From: Salinispira pacifica
GTDB lineage: Bacteria > Spirochaetota > Spirochaetia > DSM-27196 > Salinispiraceae
DNA: 64,000 bases
Reading direction: 5' to 3'
Assembly (NCBI RefSeq): GCF_000507245.1
Contig: NC_023035.1
Location: 1,129,001 to 1,193,000, forward strand
Below, piece by piece: positions 1 to 8,178 of this stretch. Position numbers and translations under genes: made by a program. The notes beneath the pieces are model-generated. The model searched no databases. It saw only the letters and a program-made list of their open reading frames with translations, and was not told where the DNA came from. The stretch's first letter is position 1, and every line of letters starts with the position of its first letter.

Positions 1-722
1 TTCCCGGTGAGCTCCGCAGCAACCCCGGTGTAGAGGGCGATGAGGCTTCCGTCCACCAGTAGATGATCATGGAACACTCCGGGATTGGTGGGGACAATTT
101 CAATCCGGGGCTTCTTCCGTTTCAAAATCGAGGAAAGGCTGTCCGCAATGAGATGAGGCCAGATGGTCGGACCGATGAGGCGCAGCAGGTCGTCCTGCCC
201 CCATTCGGCGAAACAGCCCATCACCTCCCTGCTGGTATCGCTCTGGGTGCCGATGTGGTAACTGCTCTCCACGCTTTCCACGCTCTGCTCCCACATGAGG
301 CCTGGACTCCCGATGCTTTTTTCTGTCTGGCGGTAAATCTGCTGGGGATCGCTGAGGGTTTCCGGCAGCGGATCATACTCCTCGTACTGGATCTGGATGA
401 GGCGCTCGCAGGAGTTCAGCAGATCCTCACTTTCCGCCACCAGCAGGGCAATCGGCTGGCCGAAGTAGTGCACCTGATTGCCCGAGAGAACCGGCAGCTC
501 TTCACCGAAAAGACGAAAGCTGGTCTCTCCGGGAATATCCTTCTGCTGGATCAGATACGCCCCCAGGGAAATAAACTCCGGATCCACCAGTATTGAAACA
601 ATGCTGCCCCTGAGAATGGTCGAACGGATAATTCTGCAATACCAGCCGTCCTTCAAAGGATAATCCTGAAGGAACATGCTGTTGCCCGAGAGAATATCCC
701 GGACGCTGCGCTTATTCTTCAT
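1..722 (-). CDS. Xanthine dehydrogenase-family molybdopterin-binding subunit, N-terminal part (runs off window)
   Basis: This is the first 240 codons of an open frame that continues past the left edge with no stop. The translation reads like the N-terminal half of the large subunit of molybdenum hydroxylases (xanthine dehydrogenase/aldehyde oxidase family): a short leader, then RIIRSTILRGSIVSI, and later VLSGNQVHYFGQPIALLVAE, which is the conserved 'GQPIALVVAE' region. These enzymes hydroxylate purines or aldehydes with a molybdopterin cofactor, together with FAD and 2Fe-2S partners not visible here. The ATG overlaps the stop of the upstream DegT gene (ATGA), so translation is probably coupled. 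It is odd to find such an enzyme coupled to a polysaccharide aminotransferase. The substrate cannot be told from this fragment. Confidence 0.75.
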   Translation of the reverse strand, partial: MKNKRSVRDILSGNSMFLQDYPLKDGWYCRIIRSTILRGSIVSILVDPEFISLGAYLIQQKDIPGETSFRLFGEELPVLSGNQVHYFGQPIALLVAESEDLLNSCERLIQIQYEEYDPLPETLSDPQQIYRQTEKSIGSPGLMWEQSVESVESSYHIGTQSDTSREVMGCFAEWGQDDLLRLIGPTIWPHLIADSLSSILKRKKPRIEIVPTNPGVFHDHLLVDGSLIALYTGVAAELTG

Positions 723-2182
723 ATGCCTCTGTAAAAAGTATCTCCGATTTTCAGAGCTTCTTCAATTATTCTCTCTGTTTCTTCCCCGCTGAGGGAGGGA
801 AAAATGGGCAGACTGATGCTTGACTGGTACGATTCCAGGGCGTTGGGGAAGTCCCCGGGCTTCAGTCCCAGGGATTTCCCGTAGTAGCTCATCAGGTGGA
901 GGGGAATAAAATGGACGCTGCTCCCGATTCCCTTCTCGGCCAGTCTGGCAATAAACTCATCCCTGCCGATGCTCAGTTTGTCCAGCCGCAGCCGGAGGCT
1001 GTAGATATGCCATGAGTGGGTGAACTCTCCGCCGCCGGCTTGGCCGGTTTCCATCAGGCTGTCATCACCCAGCTCAAGGAGGTCTTCCGCTCCGGGGGGC
1101 AGGCTGCACCAGTCCCGGCCTGCAAAGGCCCGGGCGTAGCGTGCTGCAATCCGCCGGCGCTTCAGCAGGAACTCATCCGCCCGCTTCAGCTGCACCCGCC
1201 CGATGGCCGCCAGAATATCCGGCAGATTGTACTTGAACCCCGGGAGCACCACATCGTACTCCCAGCCCCTTCCGGGTGTGGTGTAGCGGGACCACACCTC
1301 CCGGCTGATCCCGTGGAGACGCAGGCGCTTTACCCGTTCAAGCAGCGCTTCATCCCTGCTGATCAGCATCCCCCCCTCGCCGGTGGTTATGGTCTTGTTT
1401 GCGTAGAAGGAGTACACGCCGAAGCGGCCTCTGCTGCCCTGTATCCCGCCCGGTATCCCGGGCTGTATGCCGGGCCGGGGTCCACCCTGCATCGCCGGTT
1501 GTGTTTCGTTCCTTCTGCTGCCGCCGGGCTGCCGGGCCGGGAAGCTGTGGGCCGCATCCTCCACCAGTTCGATTCCTGCATTCCTGCAGATATCCTCTAT
1601 ATCGTCACCCCGGTGTTCATAGCCCGCAAAGTGCACGCTCATCAGCCCCCGGACCTTCCGGGAGCGCCACCGGGATGCCAGCAGGGCCTCGGCCCGGTCG
1701 GGATCCAGATGATACCCTCCCGGAGCACAGTCCACAAAGCGGGGTTTCAGCCGGTTGTACAGCACAGCATTGGCGCTGGCGGCAAAGGTGTAGGGGGACA
1801 GAAGAATTTCACTGCCTTCGGGAAGTTCCAGGGCCGCCAGTCCCAGATGCAGCCCGGCGGTTGCCGAAGAAAGTGCCACAGAAGAAAGCGCTGCCGAAGA
1901 AACTGCCACGGAAGAAGATGCCACAGAAGAAACCGGGGCCGGCCTGGACTCAGCCCTTTCAGGATCAGACCCCGCCGATTCAACATCCGCACCTGCCGGT
2001 GTCATCCCCGCCCCCGCCGATTCAACATCCGAGATGAACCGGGTGAACTCCTTTTCAAACTCCAGGGCCTGGGTGCCGGTGGTAAGCCAGCCGCTTCTCA
2101 GTACCTTGAGTACCGCCTCCTCTTCCTCTTTTCCCAGCAACGGTCTGGAGTAGGGGATCTGAGCTTCAGAATTCCGGTTCAT
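719..2182 (-). CDS. DegT/DnrJ/EryC1-family PLP aminotransferase with low-complexity insertions
   Basis: The family transfers an amino group to a keto-sugar nucleotide for surface polysaccharide synthesis. Seen: N-terminal PYSRPLLGKEE and SGWLTTG, the SSATAGLHLGL loop near residues 105-115, VEDAAHSF near 207-213, and the PLP-lysine motif SFYANKTITTGEGG with Lys263. The protein has 487 residues, whereas the family is usually about 370-400. The excess lies in three low-complexity inserts: Ala/Ser/Val-rich about residues 52-105, Pro/Gly/Gln-rich about 217-251, and Gly/Leu-rich about 370-400. The rest aligns by eye with the family, so the inserts sit in loops and the enzyme may still fold. The start overlaps the end of the dehydratase gene by 17 bp. 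It is probably co-expressed with the LoaP-like regulator upstream. Confidence 0.88.
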   Translation of the reverse strand: MNRNSEAQIPYSRPLLGKEEEEAVLKVLRSGWLTTGTQALEFEKEFTRFISDVESAGAGMTPAGADVESAGSDPERAESRPAPVSSVASSSVAVSSAALSSVALSSATAGLHLGLAALELPEGSEILLSPYTFAASANAVLYNRLKPRFVDCAPGGYHLDPDRAEALLASRWRSRKVRGLMSVHFAGYEHRGDDIEDICRNAGIELVEDAAHSFPARQPGGSRRNETQPAMQGGPRPGIQPGIPGGIQGSRGRFGVYSFYANKTITTGEGGMLISRDEALLERVKRLRLHGISREVWSRYTTPGRGWEYDVVLPGFKYNLPDILAAIGRVQLKRADEFLLKRRRIAARYARAFAGRDWCSLPPGAEDLLELGDDSLMETGQAGGGEFTHSWHIYSLRLRLDKLSIGRDEFIARLAEKGIGSSVHFIPLHLMSYYGKSLGLKPGDFPNALESYQSSISLPIFPSLSGEETERIIEEALKIGDTFYRGI

Positions 2183-3707
2183 CGGGGTACTCCTTCAGAC
2201 TGGGCAGATATTTTCGCATGATGCTTCGCAAAAGGCGGCGGTTGCGGTATTGTTCGGGAAATTCCCTGCTGCGGTAGCACAGGGGCTGCAGTTCGGTCAT
2301 GAGGGCCTCGACATCCACCCGGTTCTCCCTGGCGCTGACCCGCTGAATGCCGGGGAATTCCGTCAGCTCGCTGGTTTCCCCGTCGTCATGGAGACGCTCC
2401 TCCAGTTTTTCCCCGGGACGGGCGCCGATGAACTCGAAGGTGATATCCTTGTCCGGTTCAAAGCCGTAAAAACGGATCATCTGTTCTGCAAGATCCCGGA
2501 TCATCACAGGTTCTCCCATCTCCAGGGTGTACAGGGTGCCGCCGGTGCCCACACCTCCGGCTTTCAGAACCAGACTGGCGGCTTCGGGAATGGTCATGAA
2601 AAAGCGGCGCATCTCCGGATGGGTGATGGTTACCGGCCCTCCGGTGAGAATCTGTTTCTTGAAAAGGGGTACAATGCTTCCCCGGGAACCCAGTACATTT
2701 CCGAACCGGACCACCATAATGTCGTTGTTCCGGCTTTCCTCCCCCCTGCTGAGCACCAGTTCCTCCGCCAGCCGCTTGCTGGCTCCGTAGATGCTGGTGG
2801 GCTCAACAACTTTGTCGGTGGAGATCAGTACCAGCCGGGCCCCGGACTGGCTCTTCAATGCATTCAGAAGATGTGCCGTGCCGAACAGATTATTCTTCAC
2901 CGCCATCACCGGATTATGCTCCATCATGGGAACATGCTTGTAGGCGGCGGCGTGAAACACCACATCGGGCTTGAGCCGGGGAATAATAAAGTCCATATAG
3001 TCGGGGTCCTGCAGTTCGCCGATCACCGGCACGATGGTGGCTTTTTCCCCCACACCCTCCTGCTGAAGGAGGCGCAGTTCCCTGTCTATTTCATAAATGC
3101 TGTTCTCCCCGTGCCCGAAGAGGTAGAGCCGGCTGGCCCCTCCGTGGAGAAGCTGCCGTGACAGTTCGCTGCCGATGCTTCCCCCGGCGCCGGTTATCAG
3201 CACCCGCTTTCCTCTGAGGTAGCTGATACTTTCTTTCAGGCCGATCTGCACCGGCTTGCGCAGAAGAAGGTCCTGGGGATCAATCTCCCGGGTTTGAACC
3301 AGGTGTGCCGTTCCCTCGATGATCTGCTCCATGTCCGGAAGAATCTTGATGGTGCTGAACTGCTGACGTTTCAGCTGGAGAAATATCTCCCGAATTCTGT
3401 CCCTGCTCACCGAAGGCATGGCAATGATCGCCATATCGTCACCTCTGGGTTCAAGCATGGGGATAATATCATTTACCGGACCAAACACGGGGATGGCATC
3501 GATATGGCTTCCGATTATCTCATTATTATCATCCAGATATGAGGCGACGTTTCCGAAAATCCCTTTCCGCTCAATCTCCCGTGCCAGGGTCTGACCGGCA
3601 AACCCTGCGCCGATGATGTATATCCGCCCCTTCGGATTTTCATGATGTGAACTGCTCACCTCGCTGCTCCCTTGTTTCCTGTATCGGATGCTTTCCGCAT
3701 CGGACAT
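2166..3707 (-). CDS. CapD/WbpM-type nucleotide-sugar 4,6-dehydratase/epimerase, soluble short form
   Basis: This polysaccharide biosynthesis protein acts on UDP- or other NDP-sugars to give a 4-keto-6-deoxy intermediate, the logical substrate for the DegT aminotransferase that follows. Two Rossmann parts are visible: GAGFAG at residues 33-38 (CoA-binding-like domain) and GAGGSIG at 173-179 (NAD-binding SDR domain). HAAAYKHVPMMEHNP near 252-266 and STDKVVEPTSIYGASK ending at Lys311 are family signatures. The length is 513 residues, whereas membrane-bound WbpM/CapD proteins have about 600-660 with N-terminal transmembrane helices; none are seen here. The catalytic position that is Met in many long members is Tyr307 here, as in short FlaA1/PseB types. 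The exact sugar product is unknown. Confidence 0.88.
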   Translation of the reverse strand: MSDAESIRYRKQGSSEVSSSHHENPKGRIYIIGAGFAGQTLAREIERKGIFGNVASYLDDNNEIIGSHIDAIPVFGPVNDIIPMLEPRGDDMAIIAMPSVSRDRIREIFLQLKRQQFSTIKILPDMEQIIEGTAHLVQTREIDPQDLLLRKPVQIGLKESISYLRGKRVLITGAGGSIGSELSRQLLHGGASRLYLFGHGENSIYEIDRELRLLQQEGVGEKATIVPVIGELQDPDYMDFIIPRLKPDVVFHAAAYKHVPMMEHNPVMAVKNNLFGTAHLLNALKSQSGARLVLISTDKVVEPTSIYGASKRLAEELVLSRGEESRNNDIMVVRFGNVLGSRGSIVPLFKKQILTGGPVTITHPEMRRFFMTIPEAASLVLKAGGVGTGGTLYTLEMGEPVMIRDLAEQMIRFYGFEPDKDITFEFIGARPGEKLEERLHDDGETSELTEFPGIQRVSARENRVDVEALMTELQPLCYRSREFPEQYRNRRLLRSIMRKYLPSLKEYPDEPEF

Positions 3708-3752
3708 ATCAGCCTCTCACCGCTCATTCATAGCGATTGTCCTGAACGGGCT

Positions 3753-4286
3753 TTATTCCTGAACATCGGCAGAATTCTGCTTTTTCATGTCATGAAATGA
3801 GAAATCCACTTCAAAGGTCCGGTCATACATATCCAGCCGCACCCGGGCCCGTCCTTTTCTCCGGTCCACCTTCACAATGGAACCTTCAAGTCCCTCCAGG
3901 GGTCCCTGAATCACCTGTATCCGGTTGTTTGTATCAAACTGAACGGCGGAGGAACCGAGAACTTCCCCGTTCCGCAGCAGTCTGGAAAGAAGTTCCCGTT
4001 CCCCTCTGTTCAGGGGGAGGGGGTGGAGGCTGTCCGGCAGAATACGCAGTGCAGAATCGATGGTTCTGATGCTCTCCAGATAATTCTTTTCCAGATGTTC
4101 GGTTTCCAGGAAGATATATCCCGGAAAAAGGATATACTCTTTTGTGAAGTGCCGGCCCTGTTTGCGGATTTTCATGTGCCGGCGGGGAATGTGTACATGT
4201 TCTGCCAGCTCGGGATGTGCCAGTACAAGCCTCTTCCGCAGCTGATCTTCATTGCCGGAGAGACACTGGAGAACGTAAATTTCCAT
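3753..4286 (-). CDS. NusG-family antiterminator, LoaP/UpxY/RfaH-like
   Basis: The 177-residue protein has the NGN domain of NusG paralogues: MEIYVLQCLSGNED at the start, FPGYIFLE near residues 54-61, and a C-terminal KOW-like part with QVIQGPLEGLEGSIVKVDRRKGRARV. Such paralogues bind RNA polymerase and suppress termination within one long operon, usually for polysaccharide or specialised metabolites. It is the first gene of the minus-strand run NusG-like, CapD-like, DegT, which fits that role. General NusG usually lies near secE/rplK, which are absent here. The 45 bp gap to the next gene and the 103 bp divergent gap upstream would hold its promoter and leader. Whether it is closer to LoaP or RfaH cannot be settled by eye. 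Confidence 0.82.
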   Translation of the reverse strand: MEIYVLQCLSGNEDQLRKRLVLAHPELAEHVHIPRRHMKIRKQGRHFTKEYILFPGYIFLETEHLEKNYLESIRTIDSALRILPDSLHPLPLNRGERELLSRLLRNGEVLGSSAVQFDTNNRIQVIQGPLEGLEGSIVKVDRRKGRARVRLDMYDRTFEVDFSFHDMKKQNSADVQE

Positions 4287-4389
4287 CGTTTTTTGAACCT
4301 ATCACTAAAAATCCCTTTCAGCAACTGGAGATGTCAACTCCCGCTACAGTCCCCGCCTCTTCTGCCGACATTGAGAGAGGAGGATTCTC

Positions 4390-4920
4390 ATGAAAATTCA
4401 AAAATTCCCTCTTGGTCTCGTAATATTGCTTTTGCTCATTCCCGGTTTCGGGCTTCATGCGGGAACCGTGATGATCAGTTATGACCTGGTTCTAAACGTG
4501 CACAGTGAACTCATTTCATCCCGCTATATCAGGGAAACCAGTGTGGATGTTGAATCGGGGATTATGGACGATCTGTTCGATAAGGGACATATTGTATTTA
4601 ACGCCCCGGGGGAAATTTATGAGGACGGTTCACAGCTTCCCGGCGAGGCTGAAACCCAAAGCCTTCTGGCCAGGCGCAGCAGAATAGCCCGGGAAGGGGG
4701 AGCGGATACGCTTATTTACCTGCGTCTGTTTTTTGACGGACAGAATGAAAGCAGTATCCAGCTCACATCCCTTGAATACGAAATTATCCGTGTGCGGGAT
4801 GCCCTTGCCACGCTTGCAGATTCCAGCATTGAATATGAGGTTGAACCGCCTCTGCAGATAAACGGATACGAGGCTTCAAGAATATTTCTTAACCGCATCG
4901 CTTCGGCGAGCTTATTTTAA
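4390..4920 (+). CDS. Exported hypothetical protein, 176 aa
   Basis: I do not recognise the family. A clear signal peptide is present: positive MKIQK, a hydrophobic stretch, then a likely cut after GLHAG near residue 26. The mature part is mixed alpha/beta without Cys or a lipobox, so it is probably periplasmic. A strong ribosome site (GAGAGGAGG about 10 bases upstream) supports the ATG. The gene ends 16 bp before the RlpA/SPOR gene, so the two are probably co-transcribed and may work together in the envelope. Confidence 0.65.
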   Translation: MKIQKFPLGLVILLLLIPGFGLHAGTVMISYDLVLNVHSELISSRYIRETSVDVESGIMDDLFDKGHIVFNAPGEIYEDGSQLPGEAETQSLLARRSRIAREGGADTLIYLRLFFDGQNESSIQLTSLEYEIIRVRDALATLADSSIEYEVEPPLQINGYEASRIFLNRIASASLF

Positions 4921-4936
4921 GCTGAGGGGAAATTGC

Positions 4937-7624
4937 ATGAAACGATACATAAGATACATCAGTTTGATATTAATTTTGATACTTTCGGGACTGCCGCTGG
5001 CCGCCCAGGAGATCTATGAAGGTCTTTCCGCCCGGAGCAGGCCCGGCGAATTTCCCGAAGAGGGCTACTACGCCGCCAGCAGCAGTTTCTCCAGAAACTC
5101 ACTGGTGGAGGTGCGCAACCCCGCCAACGGCGAAAGCATACGGGTGATCATCGTTGACGATCTCAACGAGCCGGGCATCTTCCTGCTGCTGTCCCAGGAG
5201 GCGTCCCAGGCCCTGGGTGTTGAACGCACCAACCCCATCAACCTCATCGCCAGCCCCATCAGCGTACCCGGCCTGGCCTCGGTGGACTCGGGCAGTGACC
5301 TTCCCTTCAGCCCAGACCCGGACCAGAACCCCGGTGCGGAGATCTCCGACCCCAACCGTTTTGTGTTTGACCCGGGTGCGGATATTCCCGAAGTGGATAA
5401 TCCTCTTCTCCGCCCCGACGGGGATGATTCCTCCGCCTCCCCTGACTCTCAACAAGATCAGGACGGTACCCCCGGGGAGCCGCCGGTTCGGCGCAGCGAT
5501 CAGGCGGCGGAAATACCCTCCGACGACGCACTGGTAATTCTTGAGGAACTCAGCGAACCCGAATATGAGGAGTTTTTTCTTTCACGCAGCGGACTTGAAG
5601 CCACTGAAGAATCCCCCGAGCCAACGCCCGAACGAACGACAGAAGAAACCACAGAGCGAACGCCCGACCAAACCACAGAACCGGCACCGCAACAGACACC
5701 GGCACAGACACCGGACCAGCCGCGGATAGCCGAAACTCCAGACCGGTCCTCACGGGACGCGGAAGAATCTCCCGCCCCCCGGGGAACCCGCCGGGGACTC
5801 AGCGAAGGGGTAGGGGAAATCCGTGAGGATTCAATCCGCGGCGATCTGCCGTACACGGGAAACCTGGCATACAGGGAAATGGAGCCCGAGGCAGGAGAAC
5901 CCACCCGTCCCCGGGGCATCTTGGAGGCGATAACCCGTATCCAGGACGGCAGCAATGCCGTCAGCCCCGATTTCACAATTACCAAGCCCGATTATGTGTT
6001 CTGGCCTCCGGAATATGATCCTGAACAAATAAACGCCCCCCAGCCGGAGCCTGAAAGCGGTATTGCCCAGCTCCCCGAGGATGCAGCTCCCGCTGAAGAT
6101 CCGATTCAGGAGGCGCAGCCGCCGGAGGATCCTCAGGTACAGTTCACAGACCAACCGGAAGAACCTATTGAAGACACAGTCCCGGATCCTCTGCCCGAAT
6201 CCCGGACCGCAGAAAGCCAGGAGAGCCCCGAGGCTGATGACAACGGCTATGCCCGGGAACTTCTTGCAGACCCCGGACAGGAATGGATCCGGCGGATACG
6301 TGAACGTTATCCCGACCGGAACCTCTTTCTCCCTCCTGCAGGAGGGGAAGCATCCGGGACCGTTCCCCGCATCACCAGCGATGATGAAGAGCTGGAAGAT
6401 TTACCCCTGGCGGAAGCCGAAATGGATTTGAGCCGCCTTGCATCTGATGAGACGGTGGAGGATGATCTCCAGGAACTTCCTGGAACCGATTTTGAAGACG
6501 ATCTTCCGGCCATGGACTTTCTCCGCTACGATGCCAGCGGGGATCCGGAGGTTCCGGCGGCCGATGCGCTTCCATCTCCCGATGCCGGGGGCGACGAAAC
6601 CGCCGAGGATTCCAACATCCGTCTTGCTTCACCGTCTCCCCGGCCCCTGGATGAGCATACAGTACCCCTGGCTCAGTACAGCGACCCCAGACCCGGTATT
6701 CCTTTCTCCCGGATCAGTGCCGCACCCCGGAATCTGGACAATATCGTGGGAGAAAGCGAACCTGCAGTTGCCGGAGAACAACGTCCTGCGGATCCTCTTC
6801 CCCGTCCTGTTGCCGAGTCCGGGGAAAACCCGCAAATCGGTCACGAGCCGCTGGAGAAACAGTACGGTATAGAAGCGGGCATACTCCGACTCTCCGCCGA
6901 AGAACCACGCCTTGCCGATTCAGAGCCACCCGAACCCGGTGAAACACGGGTTGCCGCAGAAGCTCCGGCGAAAGAAGACGAGCCCGCTGAAGAAACCGTG
7001 GAAACTCCCCTGGATGGGGAACGGCCCGAAGATGTGATAATTACCATGGAAGAAGCGGAATTTCGAAGTCCTGAGTTAAAGGAAACGGAAGCCGAAGATG
7101 ATTCGGTTGCCCTCAGCGAACCAGGTGCCCGGGAAGAACCTGTGGACGAAGAGCCTGCAGAAAGAGCTTCTGAAGAATCCGGAGAAGAGGCTCCTGATCT
7201 GCTTGTGTATCTTGAAGAGAGTGAACCCAGATCTCCCGCCCCCCGGCCCGGAGAAGGCACCGATGAACCCGAAGAGCTGAAACGGCCGGCCGCTCCCTCG
7301 TCAACCGCTTCTGCGGGAGATGATCTGCCGGACCGAAATTGGGCGGAAGCCAACCTCCCGCTGGTGAACACGCTTCAATCAGGGGGATACTATCTCCAGG
7401 TGGGAGCGTTCGCCAACCCCAGAAGCGCCAAGCGGATGGTGGAAGAAGTGGCGCCGGGATATCCCCTGGCAGTGCTGCCGGTGGACAAAGCCGCAGACAG
7501 CGCCGGAGCATCCAGTATTTACCGCGTATTTGTGGGACCGTTGAACAATGACGAAAAAGGAACCGTTCTCTACTGGTTCCGTGCCCGAGGGTACAACGAT
7601 GCTTTCATCAGGGAAGGGATCTAA
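4937..7624 (+). CDS. RlpA-like double-psi beta-barrel protein with long acidic linker and C-terminal SPOR domain
   Basis: The 895-residue exported protein starts with a signal peptide (MKRYIRYISLILILILSG, cut near LAAQ). Residues about 45-105 resemble the RlpA double-psi barrel: YYAASSSF, then VEVRNPANGESIRVIIVDD and a following 'LSQEASQALGV' corresponding to the 'LS.AAA..LG' signature. The last ~75 residues are a SPOR domain (YYLQVGAFANPRSAKRMVEE to VFVGPLNND...FRARGYNDAF), which in known proteins binds denuded septal peptidoglycan. Between them lie about 700 residues rich in Pro, Glu, Asp, Ser and Thr with no fold visible, including a TPE/TEET-like repeat near residues 230-265. RlpA proteins are usually 200-400 residues and act as lytic transglycosylases or division-linked factors. 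It probably acts at the cell wall; whether the catalytic Asp/His pair survives is unclear. Confidence 0.8.
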   Translation: MKRYIRYISLILILILSGLPLAAQEIYEGLSARSRPGEFPEEGYYAASSSFSRNSLVEVRNPANGESIRVIIVDDLNEPGIFLLLSQEASQALGVERTNPINLIASPISVPGLASVDSGSDLPFSPDPDQNPGAEISDPNRFVFDPGADIPEVDNPLLRPDGDDSSASPDSQQDQDGTPGEPPVRRSDQAAEIPSDDALVILEELSEPEYEEFFLSRSGLEATEESPEPTPERTTEETTERTPDQTTEPAPQQTPAQTPDQPRIAETPDRSSRDAEESPAPRGTRRGLSEGVGEIREDSIRGDLPYTGNLAYREMEPEAGEPTRPRGILEAITRIQDGSNAVSPDFTITKPDYVFWPPEYDPEQINAPQPEPESGIAQLPEDAAPAEDPIQEAQPPEDPQVQFTDQPEEPIEDTVPDPLPESRTAESQESPEADDNGYARELLADPGQEWIRRIRERYPDRNLFLPPAGGEASGTVPRITSDDEELEDLPLAEAEMDLSRLASDETVEDDLQELPGTDFEDDLPAMDFLRYDASGDPEVPAADALPSPDAGGDETAEDSNIRLASPSPRPLDEHTVPLAQYSDPRPGIPFSRISAAPRNLDNIVGESEPAVAGEQRPADPLPRPVAESGENPQIGHEPLEKQYGIEAGILRLSAEEPRLADSEPPEPGETRVAAEAPAKEDEPAEETVETPLDGERPEDVIITMEEAEFRSPELKETEAEDDSVALSEPGAREEPVDEEPAERASEESGEEAPDLLVYLEESEPRSPAPRPGEGTDEPEELKRPAAPSSTASAGDDLPDRNWAEANLPLVNTLQSGGYYLQVGAFANPRSAKRMVEEVAPGYPLAVLPVDKAADSAGASSIYRVFVGPLNNDEKGTVLYWFRARGYNDAFIREGI

Positions 7625-7860
7625 TCCCTTCCCTTCCGGGCAACATAAAACCCGTAGCTCACAAAATCGCTGTAGGTTTTATAGAGCCGGATATCCTCTT
7701 TTTCGGCTTCGACCACACTTCCGGCTTCTTCCGAGTAATGGTGAAAGATCGCGCTCGCTTCACTGGAAATCACAATAATGATCATACATGCCAGTATGAG
7801 GATATGTACCCGGATATTTACCTCCCATTGAGGCGGCGCCCCAGGGCGCTCCTGCTGCAA
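7621..7860 (-). CDS. Possible small membrane protein, 79 aa
   Basis: This frame has one convincing hydrophobic helix (VHILILACMIIIVIS) followed by a charged tail. It converges on the RlpA-like gene with a 4 bp overlap at the stops. The only start near the frame beginning is TTG; the first internal ATG lies inside the helix. No family is recognised. It may be real, as the interval has no other gene, but support is weak. Confidence 0.35.
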   Translation of the reverse strand: MQQERPGAPPQWEVNIRVHILILACMIIIVISSEASAIFHHYSEEAGSVVEAEKEDIRLYKTYSDFVSYGFYVARKGRD

Positions 7861-8150
7861 GACTCGCCTGATAAAATATGATAATCAAGGACAGTCCGGA
7901 AAAAATATATGCTGATACTTCTTGTGACAGGCTTATTTCTCCTTGAAATTGGGTTCATGTTGTATACGAGCAACAGATGCAGGATCTACACAATGGCAGA
8001 TGTGTAATTATGTTACACATGACGTACTGTTACGTTTTTACCCGGATACATTACCCAAATTACACTCAATAATTCGAGAATATACCCCTTTTTTTCAGCT
8101 ATATAATCAATTTATTCAAAAATTCAGAGACTTTTTATTACCCGGTGCAG
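7861..8150. other. AT-rich intergenic control region upstream of the efflux operon
   Basis: No credible gene. The stretch contains the palindrome at 8000-8020, an adjacent dyad (ACGTA-N4-TACGT, 8022-8035), a further TTACAC half-site near 8061, and TGTTG...CAACA near 7954-7971. It is best read as a binding region for the operon's own NtrC-type regulator, and it also holds the upstream side of the small minus-strand frame. Confidence 0.55.
8000..8020. promoter_or_regulatory. Perfect palindrome, candidate enhancer site (UAS)
   Basis: The arms ATGTGTAA (8000-8007) and TTACACAT (8013-8020) are perfect 8-base inverted repeats around a 5-base spacer. The centre is about 168 bp upstream of the start predicted from the sigma-54 element, which is within the usual range for NtrC-type enhancer sites. 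A shorter dyad ACGTA-N4-TACGT follows directly. Binding by the regulator encoded at 14125-15504 is inferred. Confidence 0.55.
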
Positions 8151-8168
8151 TTGGCACGAAAGCTGCAT
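8151..8168 (+). promoter_or_regulatory. Candidate sigma-54 (-24/-12) promoter
   Basis: TTGGCACGAAAGCTGCAT matches the sigma-54 consensus TGGCACG-N4-TTGCW at all but one informative base, with GG (8153-8154) and GC (8165-8166) exactly 12 bases apart. The operon it precedes ends in a sigma-54-type AAA+ activator. A problem remains: transcription would begin near 8178, at the TolC start codon, leaving no leader or ribosome site. Confidence 0.6.
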
Positions 8169-8178
8169 GTGCTTGGCT

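Noticed and set aside
1016-2221. Long plus-strand frame (401 codons) opposite the DegT gene
   Set aside because: Shadow of the DegT coding strand; composition is Pro/Arg-rich with no recognisable domain, while the minus frame has clear PLP-enzyme motifs.
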